Of a DNA stretch of 64,000 nt, positions 54,590-61,784 are shown piece by piece. The translations under genes were made by a program, and so were the position numbers. A model generated the notes under the pieces. The model was not told the DNA's origin and ran no database searches. It saw only the letters and a list, made by a program, of their open reading frames with translations. Each line of letters opens with the position of its first letter. Positions within the stretch are counted from its first letter, which is position 1. The stretch comes from Betaproteobacteria bacterium (lineage in GTDB: Bacteria; Pseudomonadota; Gammaproteobacteria; Burkholderiales; SG8-41): the NCBI GenBank assembly GCA_016868035.1, contig VGID01000006.1:1-64000 (forward strand). Reading direction: 5' to 3'.

Positions 54590-55234
54590 ATGGCGCGGGA
54601 TCTCCACGAACGCCTGAAACATTTCCGCGAGCACACCTTCCCGCGCCACGAGCGGGAATACCGGAAGCTGATGGCGGCGGGCCAGCATCCGGGCACGCTG
54701 CTCATCAGCTGCGCGGACTCCCGGATCCTGCCGCACGTGCTGCTCGAAGCCGAGCCCGGGGAGCTGTTCAGCGTGCGCAATGTCGGCAATCTCGTGCCGC
54801 CGTACGATGACAACGCCGGCTACTCGAGCACGGCGGCCGCGATCGAGTACGCGGTACTCGTCCTTCGCGTGCGTGACATCGTGGTCTGCGGCCACGGTCA
54901 TTGCGGCGCCATACACGCGCTCTACCAAGGGGCGCCGAAGGAGGCCCCGCACTTGGCGCAGTGGGTGCGGCTCGCCCGCGAGGGGGCGCTTTCCGGGGCG
55001 CCGGACGGGCGAAAAATGCGCAGCGTCGAGCAGCACTCCGTCGCGCTGCAGGTCGAGCGCCTGTCGCGCTATCCGATGGTGCGCGAGCGCGTAGAGCGCG
55101 GGGAACTCGCGATCCACGGCTGGTATTACGTCATCGAGGATGGCGTCGTGCTGGTTCTTGACGCCGCCCGGCGCGCTTTCGTCGATCCGGCGGGAGAGGT
55201 GCCCGCCGAGCCTCTGGCCCCTGGCGCTCCCTGA
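54590..55234 (+). CDS. Beta-class carbonic anhydrase
   Basis: Zinc enzyme interconverting CO2 and bicarbonate. 214 residues from ATG 54590 (MARDLHERLKHFREHTF). Zinc ligands: Cys in ISCADSR (about residue 40), Asp in the same motif, His and Cys in CGHGHCGAI (about 101-104). NVGNLVPPYDDNAGYSSTAAAIEYAV is the family segment. GTG at 54518 is an in-frame alternative adding 24 residues. A TATAAT at 54408 may be the promoter -10, giving a long leader of about 170 bases. The gene is followed 21 bases later by pyrR, implying co-transcription. Confidence 0.95.
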   Translation: MARDLHERLKHFREHTFPRHEREYRKLMAAGQHPGTLLISCADSRILPHVLLEAEPGELFSVRNVGNLVPPYDDNAGYSSTAAAIEYAVLVLRVRDIVVCGHGHCGAIHALYQGAPKEAPHLAQWVRLAREGALSGAPDGRKMRSVEQHSVALQVERLSRYPMVRERVERGELAIHGWYYVIEDGVVLVLDAARRAFVDPAGEVPAEPLAPGAP

Positions 55235-55255
55235 AGCTGTTGCGGGGGGCGTGCG

Positions 55256-55876
55256 ATGAGCGGAACGCGCGACGAGGGCGGCGCACGGAGCGCGCAGCGT
55301 ACTGTCCTGTACGACACAAAGCAGCTCGACGCCGTGATCGGCGCCATGACCCGGCGCGCGGGCGCGCTGCTTGCCGATGCGCCGCGCGTCACCGTCGTGG
55401 GCATCCTGCGCCGTGGCGCGCCGCTTGCCGACCGGGTCGCGACGGGCCTGCGACGCGATGTCGGCACGGCGCCCGTGGAGCGACTCGATCTGGAGATCAC
55501 GCGCTACGCCGACGACCTCACCTTGCTGTACCCCGAAACGCGCTTCGTCGAGAACCCGGCCCACGCCGGGCTCGACCTGGCCGGTGCCCACGTGCTCGTC
55601 GTGGATGATGTGGTGTACACCGGCCATTCCCTGCTGCGTGCGGTGCAGTATCTGTCCGGAAATAAACCCTCCGTGCTGCGCACTGCGGTGCTGGTCGACC
55701 GCAGCACGGGCAAGCTCCCCGTGCCGGTGGACATCGCGGGTGCGCGGCTCGCGGTCGCGGAGAGCGACATCGTCGAGTGCCACGTGCCACCGTACGATCC
55801 CGATTGGGGAATCGTCCTGGTCGGACGGCGGCACGATGCCCGCGCCGCGCGCCCGAATCGGCCGGATGCAGGGTAG
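55256..55876 (+). CDS. pyrR: PyrR-type phosphoribosyltransferase
   Basis: 206-residue type I phosphoribosyltransferase, most like bifunctional PyrR (uracil phosphoribosyltransferase and pyr-operon attenuator regulator in some bacteria). The PRPP motif is HVLVVDDVVYTGHSLLRAV, and VTVVGILRRGAPLADRVATGL and ERLDLEITRYADD match the family. The C-terminus carries a basic extension (RRHDARAARPNRPDAG). It follows the carbonic anhydrase gene; the pair could couple bicarbonate supply to pyrimidine synthesis (an inference). No pyrB is adjacent. RNA-binding regulation cannot be read from sequence alone. Confidence 0.92.
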   Translation: MSGTRDEGGARSAQRTVLYDTKQLDAVIGAMTRRAGALLADAPRVTVVGILRRGAPLADRVATGLRRDVGTAPVERLDLEITRYADDLTLLYPETRFVENPAHAGLDLAGAHVLVVDDVVYTGHSLLRAVQYLSGNKPSVLRTAVLVDRSTGKLPVPVDIAGARLAVAESDIVECHVPPYDPDWGIVLVGRRHDARAARPNRPDAG

Positions 55877-55947
55877 CTCGCCGGGCTGGCGGTTTGCGCC
55901 GGGACGACGTCGCAGTCCGGAGCCGGACCGGCCGGGACCGCTGATCT

Positions 55948-57012
55948 TCAGGACCGGAGGTAGCCCGGTGACTCGGGCCACCGTCCCGAGCCTGCTCGCA
56001 GCGCGTGGTTGAGCAGCAGCGCGAAGGTGAACACCACCAGCGCCCCGCCCTGGTGCGCGGCCCCGAGCGCGATGGGCACCGCGAGCAACAGCGTGGCGAT
56101 ACCGAGTGCGATCTGGGCCGCGAGTGCCGCGAGAAGCAAGTGCGCGAGCAGCTTCACGCGCGCGGGAGCCTCGCTGCGCATGGTCTTCACCCAGAACACC
56201 GGAACGAGCAGCGCGAGCGCCCAGGCGAACAGGCGATGGTTGAACTGCACCGTTGCCATGTTAAAGAAGAAATTCTGGTGCCAGGGCTCGAGCATGAATA
56301 GCTCGGGCGGTATCAGGTGTCCGTTCATGAGCGGGAAAGTGTTGTAGGCATACCCCGCCCGGATGCCGGCCACGAAGCCGCCGGTGAGAACCATCATGCC
56401 GACCAGCGCCGTGACGGCCCATGCGAGCCCCCGCAGCGCGCCGGTCCCGCCGCCCGCCGCGGCGGTTGATCGCGGGAAGAGCAGGCCGAGCGCGATCCAC
56501 AGCATGGCGGCGTAGATGATGAATGCCAGCGTGAGATGCGCGGTCAGCCGGTGCTGGCTTACGCGCGGCTCGTCCACGAGCCCGCTCGCCACCATGTACC
56601 AGCCGAGCACTCCCTGCAGCGCCCCCAGCACGAATACGCCGCCGAGCTTCAGCGCGAGCTTCGTGTCAAAGCGGCGCCGGGCGAGAAAGTAGAGAAAGGG
56701 TATCAGGAACGCGAAACCGATGACCCGCCCGAGCAGGCGGTGGAAATACTCGAGCCAGAAGATGCCCTTGAATTCCGCGATCGTCATTCCGACGTTGACC
56801 TTCTGGTACTCGGGCGTCTGGCGGTACTTGGCGAGGGCCTCTTCCCACTGCGTATCGGTGAGCGGAGGAATGATGCCGGCGATCGGCTGCCATTCCGTGA
56901 TCGACAGCCCGGAGCGGGTGAGGCGCGTGACGCCGCCCAGCACCACGATCGCGAACACCAGCGCGCAGCAGACGAGCAGCCACGCGGCAATGCTTGCTTT
57001 TCTTTCACTCAT
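55948..57012 (-). CDS. ctaA: Heme A synthase (COX15/CtaA)
   Basis: Inner-membrane enzyme oxidising heme O to heme A. 354 residues with eight hydrophobic helices. Signatures: VLGGVTRLTRSGLSITEWQPIAGIIPP with the conserved Arg-Leu-Thr-Ser region, FWLEYFHRLLGRVIG (first heme His), GWYMVASGLVDEPRVSQHRLTAHL, VAGIRAGYAYNTFPLMNG, VQFNHRLFAW and AAHQGGALVVFT (second-half His ligands). Divergent from the cytochrome oxidase-like operon with an FNR-type box in the gap; with CyoE it supplies heme A or O to that enzyme or another oxidase. Confidence 0.94.
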   Translation of the reverse strand: MSERKASIAAWLLVCCALVFAIVVLGGVTRLTRSGLSITEWQPIAGIIPPLTDTQWEEALAKYRQTPEYQKVNVGMTIAEFKGIFWLEYFHRLLGRVIGFAFLIPFLYFLARRRFDTKLALKLGGVFVLGALQGVLGWYMVASGLVDEPRVSQHRLTAHLTLAFIIYAAMLWIALGLLFPRSTAAAGGGTGALRGLAWAVTALVGMMVLTGGFVAGIRAGYAYNTFPLMNGHLIPPELFMLEPWHQNFFFNMATVQFNHRLFAWALALLVPVFWVKTMRSEAPARVKLLAHLLLAALAAQIALGIATLLLAVPIALGAAHQGGALVVFTFALLLNHALRAGSGRWPESPGYLRS

Positions 57013-57119
57013 CGCGAATTCATATTCTAGCGTCCCGGGCCGCGCACCGCCACGAATGCCCCGGGCGGAAAGGATGCGTGGGTGCGTGCGCAGCGTGCTA
57101 CGCGATCGTTGCCGCGGAT

Positions 57120-57133
57120 TTGATCTGCGTCAA
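57120..57133 (+). promoter_or_regulatory. Second FNR/DNR-type box in the ctaA-oxidase gap
   Basis: TTGATCTGCGTCAA fits the FNR/DNR palindrome. No -10 box stands 22 bases downstream on either strand, unlike the other three boxes, so it may be an upstream auxiliary or a repressing site, about 71 bases from the proximal box. Confidence 0.5.
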
Positions 57134-57190
57134 TACCAGGCTGCTGGCGGCAGTGCTTCACGAGGCTCCCGCGGTCCGCCTGCCGGGAGC

Positions 57191-57232
57191 TTGATTTACA
57201 TCAAGGGAGCAGAAATTCGCCTGGGCTAGATT
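57191..57232 (+). promoter_or_regulatory. FNR/DNR-type class II promoter of the NorSY-like operon
   Basis: TTGATTTACATCAA at 57191-57204 is a near-perfect FNR/DNR box; TAGATT at 57227-57232 lies 22 bases after it. Transcription would begin near 57239 with the box at about -41.5. The first gene of the operon starts at 57285 with AGGAGG. Confidence 0.78.
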
Positions 57233-57284
57233 GATTTGCGCGGGAGGCTACCCGAAAAACTTTCCCCGCGTTCAGGAGGCGTTT

Positions 57285-57467
57285 ATGCCAGAAGCCACGC
57301 GTAACGTGACGTCGCAGGTCTCCGACGAGCTCGAGGAGGGCATCCCGGTCATGCAGCATATCCTCGACAACCCCTTCATCCTGCTGTTCCTGGGCGTCGT
57401 GGTGCCCACGGTGCTCTACGTGATCTGGGGCGTGATGGAGATCATCGGCATCCCGATCGCCAAGTGA
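57285..57467 (+). CDS. Small single-helix membrane subunit
   Basis: 60-residue protein. A soluble acidic N-terminus (PEATRNVTSQVSDELEEGI) is followed by one hydrophobic helix (FILLFLGVVVPTVLYVIWGVMEII). AGGAGG five bases before the ATG makes the start firm. Position directly before the CuA subunit gene suggests an accessory subunit of the heme-copper enzyme, as the small IIa polypeptide is in ba3-type oxidases, or the small 'orf1' of NorSY clusters. No cofactor-binding residues are visible. Confidence 0.85.
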   Translation: MPEATRNVTSQVSDELEEGIPVMQHILDNPFILLFLGVVVPTVLYVIWGVMEIIGIPIAK

Positions 57468-57504
57468 CCGGCGCGCGCGCCGTTTGAGACAAGGAGAATG
57501 CACG

Positions 57505-58053
57505 ATGAGCGCAATTCTACCTCCGGAGCAGCGTGTCTGGTGGAAGCAGCCGATCGAGCCGATCGAGATCACGTGGATCGTGGTCGCCTTCATCTGGGGC
57601 CTGATCATGTTCCTGATGATGCCGTACTGGCACGTATTCGGTAAGCAGAACCTCGCCAACGAGGCGTATCGCGCCACCCCGGAAGTGTTTGTCGCCAAGA
57701 CCCAGGCGATGGTGGACAAGTACCAGGTGCGCGAGGAGACCGACCAGAAAATCCCGGTGGTGCGGCCGCCCGCCGGTAGCGACGTCTATCTCATCGCACG
57801 CCTGTGGCAGTGGTGGCCGATGCTCGAGCTGGAGGAGGGACAGAGCTACAAGCTGCACTTGATGTCGCTCGACTGGCTGCACGGGTTCTCGCTGCAACCC
57901 GAGAACATCAACATCCAGGTCCATCCGGGCTACATGCACCTGCTGACGGTGCAGCCGAGCAAGGCCGGAACCTACGCGATCATCTGCAATGAATACTGCG
58001 GCATCAATCACCACACGATGGTGAGCAGGCTCTACGTGGTGCCGAAGAAATAA
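57505..58053 (+). CDS. Heme-copper enzyme subunit II with CuA (NorS-like)
   Basis: 182-residue subunit II with one N-terminal transmembrane helix (ITWIVVAFIWGLIMFLMM) and a periplasmic cupredoxin domain. The CuA site is complete: CNEYCGINHHTM (Cys161, Cys165, His169, Met172), with the earlier His in SLDWLHGFS. The single membrane helix and short length match B-type (ba3) oxidases and NorS of sNOR, not A-type subunit II with two helices. AAGGAG eight bases upstream of the ATG. CuA receives electrons from a periplasmic cytochrome c or cupredoxin, so the enzyme is c-type-cytochrome linked. Confidence 0.92.
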   Translation: MSAILPPEQRVWWKQPIEPIEITWIVVAFIWGLIMFLMMPYWHVFGKQNLANEAYRATPEVFVAKTQAMVDKYQVREETDQKIPVVRPPAGSDVYLIARLWQWWPMLELEEGQSYKLHLMSLDWLHGFSLQPENINIQVHPGYMHLLTVQPSKAGTYAIICNEYCGINHHTMVSRLYVVPKK

Positions 58054-58064
58054 AGGGGGCGATT

Positions 58065-59783
58065 ATGGCAGTCAACCGGATGTTTCGCACCTGCCCGATG
58101 ACGGGCCTGCGGGTCCACCAGCCCGCCGAAGCGCTGATCAAGGCCAACGCGGTCGCGGCGGTGGTGTCGCTGCTCGTGGGCGGCGTGCTGGCGCTGCTGG
58201 TGACGCTCACGCGCTGGCCGGCGGTGCACCTGCTGCCCGCCGACTGGTACTACCTGGTGCTCACCGCGCACGGCATCAACATGCTGATTTTCTGGATCAT
58301 CTTCTTCGAGATCGCGGTGCTGTATTTCGCGAGTTCCACCCTGCTCGGGTGCCGGCTCGCCGCTCCCCGGCTCGCCTGGTTCGCGTTCCTGCTGATGGTG
58401 CTGGGCGCGCTGATCAACAACTACGCCGTGTTCCGCGGCGATTCGAGCGTGATGTTCACCTCGTACGCGCCGATGGGGGCGCACCCGACCTTCTATCTCG
58501 GCTTGATCGTGTTCGCGGTGGGTGCGCTGATTGCCTGCTTCGTGTTCTTCGGCACGCTCATCGTCGGCAAGGAAGAGCGCACCTACATCGGTTCGGTGCC
58601 GCTGGTCACCTTCGGCGCGATCACCGCCGCCATCATCGCAGTGTTCACGATCGCGAGCGGCGCAATCATCCTGATCCCGACCTTCCTCTGGTCGGTGGGG
58701 CTCGTGGACCACATCGACTCGTTGATGTACCGCACCGTCTGGTGGGCCTTCGGCCACTCCTCGCAGCAGATCAACGTGTCGGCGCATGTGGCGATCTGGT
58801 ATGCGATCGCCGCGATTCTCTTCGGCGCGAAGCCGATGAGCGAGAAGGTGAGCCGGTTCGCGTTCCTGATGTACATCCTGTTTCTGCAGATCGCGGCCGC
58901 GCACCACCTGCTGGTGGACCCGGGCCTCACCTCGAACTGGAAGATCCTGAACACCAGCTACGCGTTGTACCTGGCGGTGGTCGCCTCGATGGTGCACGGG
59001 CTCACCGTGCCGGGATCGATCGAGGTCGCGCAGCGCGCGAAAGGCTACACCAAGGGCCTGTTCGAGTGGCTGCGGAAGGCGCCGTGGGGCAACCCGGTGT
59101 TTTCCGGCATGTTCATGTCGCTGCTGGGCTTCGGTTTCCTCGGCGGCATCTCGGGCGTGATCCTCGGCACCGAGCAGTTGAACATCATCATGCACAATAC
59201 GATTTACGTGCCCGGCCACTTCCACGCCACCGTGGTGCTCGGGACGACGCTCGCGTTCATGGCGGTCACCTATTTCGTGATCCCGGCGATCTTCCGGCGC
59301 GAGGTGAGCTTCCCGAAGATGGCGCAATGGCAGCCCTACGTCTTCACCCTCGGCATGACGATGGTCTGCTTGTTCATGATGGGGGCGGGCACGCTCGGGG
59401 TGCCGCGCCGGCACTGGGACATCACCTTCGCGGGCAACCCGCTTGGCTTCGAGTTCCCCGGCATGGCATTCCTGATGATGGGGCTGATGGGGATCGGCGG
59501 GGTGCTCGCCGTCGTCGGCGGCGCGATGTACCTGCTGGTGACGGTGCACTCGGTGTTTCTGGGCAAGAAGATCCAGACGCCCGGATTCGCCCAGGTGCGG
59601 GTGGTTGAAGGCGCGGCTCCCGCGCCGGCGCAACCGGTCAGCGCGGCGCTGCAGGCCCACGGCGGAGTGGGCGCCTGGTCGGCGCCGGGCACGTTCGCGC
59701 TGGCGATGGTGTTCCTGACTGCGTTCGTGCTCTACTACTTCATCAACTGGAACTACCTCTCGACCGTCTGGCCGTTGAGGTGA
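58065..59783 (+). CDS. Heme-copper superfamily subunit I, NorY/sNOR-like (no active-site Tyr)
   Basis: 572-residue catalytic subunit with about 13-14 membrane helices. All metal ligands are present: His69 (TAHGINMLIF) and His387 for the low-spin heme, His385 (PGHFHATVV) for the high-spin heme, and His231 (FGHSSQQ), His280 and His281 (AAHHLLVDPG) for CuB. In O2 reductases the helix-VI motif is HPEVY with a Tyr cross-linked to the His four residues before; here that position is Gln235 (HSSQQ). Lack of this Tyr is characteristic of nitric oxide-reducing members, and the surrounding order (small subunit, CuA subunit, subunit I, CyoE, SenC) resembles norSY-senC. Enzyme activity itself is inferred. 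Confidence 0.85.
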   Translation: MAVNRMFRTCPMTGLRVHQPAEALIKANAVAAVVSLLVGGVLALLVTLTRWPAVHLLPADWYYLVLTAHGINMLIFWIIFFEIAVLYFASSTLLGCRLAAPRLAWFAFLLMVLGALINNYAVFRGDSSVMFTSYAPMGAHPTFYLGLIVFAVGALIACFVFFGTLIVGKEERTYIGSVPLVTFGAITAAIIAVFTIASGAIILIPTFLWSVGLVDHIDSLMYRTVWWAFGHSSQQINVSAHVAIWYAIAAILFGAKPMSEKVSRFAFLMYILFLQIAAAHHLLVDPGLTSNWKILNTSYALYLAVVASMVHGLTVPGSIEVAQRAKGYTKGLFEWLRKAPWGNPVFSGMFMSLLGFGFLGGISGVILGTEQLNIIMHNTIYVPGHFHATVVLGTTLAFMAVTYFVIPAIFRREVSFPKMAQWQPYVFTLGMTMVCLFMMGAGTLGVPRRHWDITFAGNPLGFEFPGMAFLMMGLMGIGGVLAVVGGAMYLLVTVHSVFLGKKIQTPGFAQVRVVEGAAPAPAQPVSAALQAHGGVGAWSAPGTFALAMVFLTAFVLYYFINWNYLSTVWPLR

Positions 59784-59796
59784 GGCGGGGGCCGCG

Positions 59797-60708
59797 ATGA
59801 ACTCAGGCGCGGTCGCGATGCAGCACGTGGCGGGACGGGTGGTGCGCGCGCTGCACCTCTCGTTCGGCCTGTTCAAGCTGCGCATCGGGATCGTGATCGG
59901 AATCACCGCCGCGGCCGGGGCCGCGGTGGCGCCCGGGCCGGCGCCGGCGCTCTGGCAGCTTGCGCTGCTGGTGCTGGCGGTGGTCGGCGCCGCGGCCACG
60001 GCCGGCGGGTTCAACCAGTACGTCGAACGTGACCTCGACCGGCTGATGCGGCGCACGAATCGAAGGCCGTTCGTGACCGGAGAGATTGCCGCCGATCCGC
60101 GTTTTCTCTGGCTGCTGGGCGCGGTGCTCGTCGGCTCGATCGCGCTGGCGGCGCTCGCCGCAAACCTGCTCGCCGCGGCCTACGTGTTCCTCGGCGCCTT
60201 CTTCTACGGCGTCGTCTATACCGTCTGGCTCAAGCGGCGCACCTGGTGGAACATCGTGATCGGCGGGCTCGCCGGCAGCTTTGCGGTGCTGGCGGGAGCC
60301 GCTGCCGTCACGCCCTCCGCGCCCCCGGCGGTGCCGGCAATTCTGGCCGCGGTGCTGTTCCTGTGGACGCCGCCTCACTTCTGGAGCCTCGCGATGCTGT
60401 GCCGCGATGACTACGCGCGCGCGCGCGTGCCGATGCTGCCGGTGGTGATCGGGGACGCGCGCTGCTCGCGCGTGATCCTCGCGCACACGGTGGCGCTGGT
60501 CGGGCTCTCGATCGCGCCGCTCGCGTACGGGATGGGCTTCATCTACGCGGCCGGCGCCATCGCCGGCGGCGTGCTGTTCCTGACGGCCAGCGTGCGGCTT
60601 GCGCGGCGGCCGGTGCGTGAGACCGCCCGCGCCAACTTCCACGCTTCGCTCGCGCAGCTTGCGCTGGTGCTCTCGAGCGCGATCCTCGACCGCGCGATCC
60701 TCGGGTAG
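59797..60708 (+). CDS. cyoE: Heme O synthase (protoheme IX farnesyltransferase)
   Basis: UbiA-family membrane prenyltransferase attaching farnesyl to heme B. 303 residues, eight or nine helices. The first Asp-rich motif is NQYVERDLDRLMRRTNRRP, and the second region TPPHFWSLAMLCRDDYARARVPMLP is the diagnostic CyoE segment. It follows subunit I by 13 bases. With ctaA next door, the organism can make heme O and heme A; this cluster provides farnesylated heme to the oxidase-like enzyme if it uses it. No defect visible. Confidence 0.93.
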   Translation: MNSGAVAMQHVAGRVVRALHLSFGLFKLRIGIVIGITAAAGAAVAPGPAPALWQLALLVLAVVGAAATAGGFNQYVERDLDRLMRRTNRRPFVTGEIAADPRFLWLLGAVLVGSIALAALAANLLAAAYVFLGAFFYGVVYTVWLKRRTWWNIVIGGLAGSFAVLAGAAAVTPSAPPAVPAILAAVLFLWTPPHFWSLAMLCRDDYARARVPMLPVVIGDARCSRVILAHTVALVGLSIAPLAYGMGFIYAAGAIAGGVLFLTASVRLARRPVRETARANFHASLAQLALVLSSAILDRAILG

Positions 60709-60713
60709 CCCGC

Positions 60714-61613
60714 ATGATGGCGTGGCGCGCCCGGTTTCAGCCGCAGCTCCTGCCGCTCGTGCTCGCGATCTCGGCGGGCTTCGGGGCACCGGCGCTCGCC
60801 GCCGCGCCCGGTGCGCAGCCGCTCGTAGCGAGCGCGGCCGCGACCGAGGCGGCCCCGATCCAGGCCGACGCGGCGCCGCAGTCCACGCTTGCCCCGGATG
60901 CCGCGCTCAAGGTGAGCCAGGCTGCCATCGGCCGCAAGCTCGCCGACTACGCGTTTCTCGACCGCCAGGGGCGCCAGGTGAGGCTGGCCGACTATCGCGG
61001 CAAGCCCCTGCTTGTGAGCTTCGTCTACACCGGATGCACCTCGGTATGTCCGCCCACCACCAAACTGCTCGCGCAGGCGATCCAGAAGGCCCGGGGCGCG
61101 GTCGGCTCCGACAGCTTCCGCGTGCTCACCATCGGCTTCCACCTGCCCTACGACTCGCCCGGGGCGATGCGCGATTTTGCGCGGCGCTTCGGCATCGACG
61201 CGCTCAACTGGGAGTTCCTCACGCCGTACGAGGCGCAGCTCGGGGAGCTCGTCGCGGATTTCGGGTTTTCGTACGCGCGCACGGCGTGGGGCTTCGACCA
61301 CATCACCCAGGTCACGGTCGTGGACCAGGAAGGAAAGATTTACCGGCAGGTGTACGGAGACGATTATCCGCTCCGGCTGCTCATCGATCCGCTGAAGGAG
61401 TTGATCGAGGGCACGCCCGTGCCGATGAAGAGCCTCGCGGATTTCGTCGAGCGCGTGCGCATCCTCTGCACCGTCTACGATCCCCGCACCAATACCTACC
61501 GCTTCAAGACCTCGGTGATCGGGGAAGTCATCTCCTTCGCCGCGATCACCATCACCATCGTCTGGTTCATCTGGTTCGAGCGCCGGCGCCGGCGGCAGGT
61601 TGGGCGGCGTTGA
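60714..61613 (+). CDS. SCO1/SenC copper chaperone
   Basis: 299-residue thioredoxin-fold copper chaperone for CuA assembly. Signal peptide (LLPLVLAISAGFGAPALA), an Ala/Pro-rich linker, then the thioredoxin domain with the copper motif FVYTGCTSVCPPTT (CxxxC, about residues 107-111) and the distal His in WGFDHITQVTV. Unlike most SCO proteins it has a C-terminal membrane helix (VISFAAITITIVWFIWFERRRRR) rather than N-terminal anchoring. Six bases after cyoE, in the same operon. A senC gene is a regular part of norSY clusters. Confidence 0.93.
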   Translation: MMAWRARFQPQLLPLVLAISAGFGAPALAAAPGAQPLVASAAATEAAPIQADAAPQSTLAPDAALKVSQAAIGRKLADYAFLDRQGRQVRLADYRGKPLLVSFVYTGCTSVCPPTTKLLAQAIQKARGAVGSDSFRVLTIGFHLPYDSPGAMRDFARRFGIDALNWEFLTPYEAQLGELVADFGFSYARTAWGFDHITQVTVVDQEGKIYRQVYGDDYPLRLLIDPLKELIEGTPVPMKSLADFVERVRILCTVYDPRTNTYRFKTSVIGEVISFAAITITIVWFIWFERRRRRQVGRR

Positions 61614-61689
61614 GCGCCGGCACGCGCGGCCCGGCGGGTCGCGCCATAGCGGCAACCCCTGAGCGAAAGGGTTTTTCAGCCCGGCGCGA

Positions 61690-61731
61690 TTGATTTGCGT
61701 CAAGGTGCCGCGGGCACCGCCACGCTACGAT
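61690..61731 (+). promoter_or_regulatory. FNR/DNR-type class II promoter of the cytochrome b fusion gene
   Basis: TTGATTTGCGTCAA at 61690-61703 and TACGAT at 61726-61731, separated by 22 bases, as in the hemerythrin and NorSY-like promoters. Transcription would start near 61738, 47 bases before the GTG start at 61785. Confidence 0.78.
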
Positions 61732-61784
61732 GGGTTCGCACGCCGCTCGATCGTGCGGCGTGAAGAGAAACCCGACCGACGCGC

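Noticed and set aside
57120-57133. This FNR-type box as a ctaA activation site
   Set aside because: No -10 element at the spacing shared by the other three boxes on the minus strand.
58032-60056. Long minus-strand frame opposite the heme-copper subunit I
   Set aside because: Asp/His/Arg-rich shadow; metal-ligand histidines of subunit I are on the plus strand.
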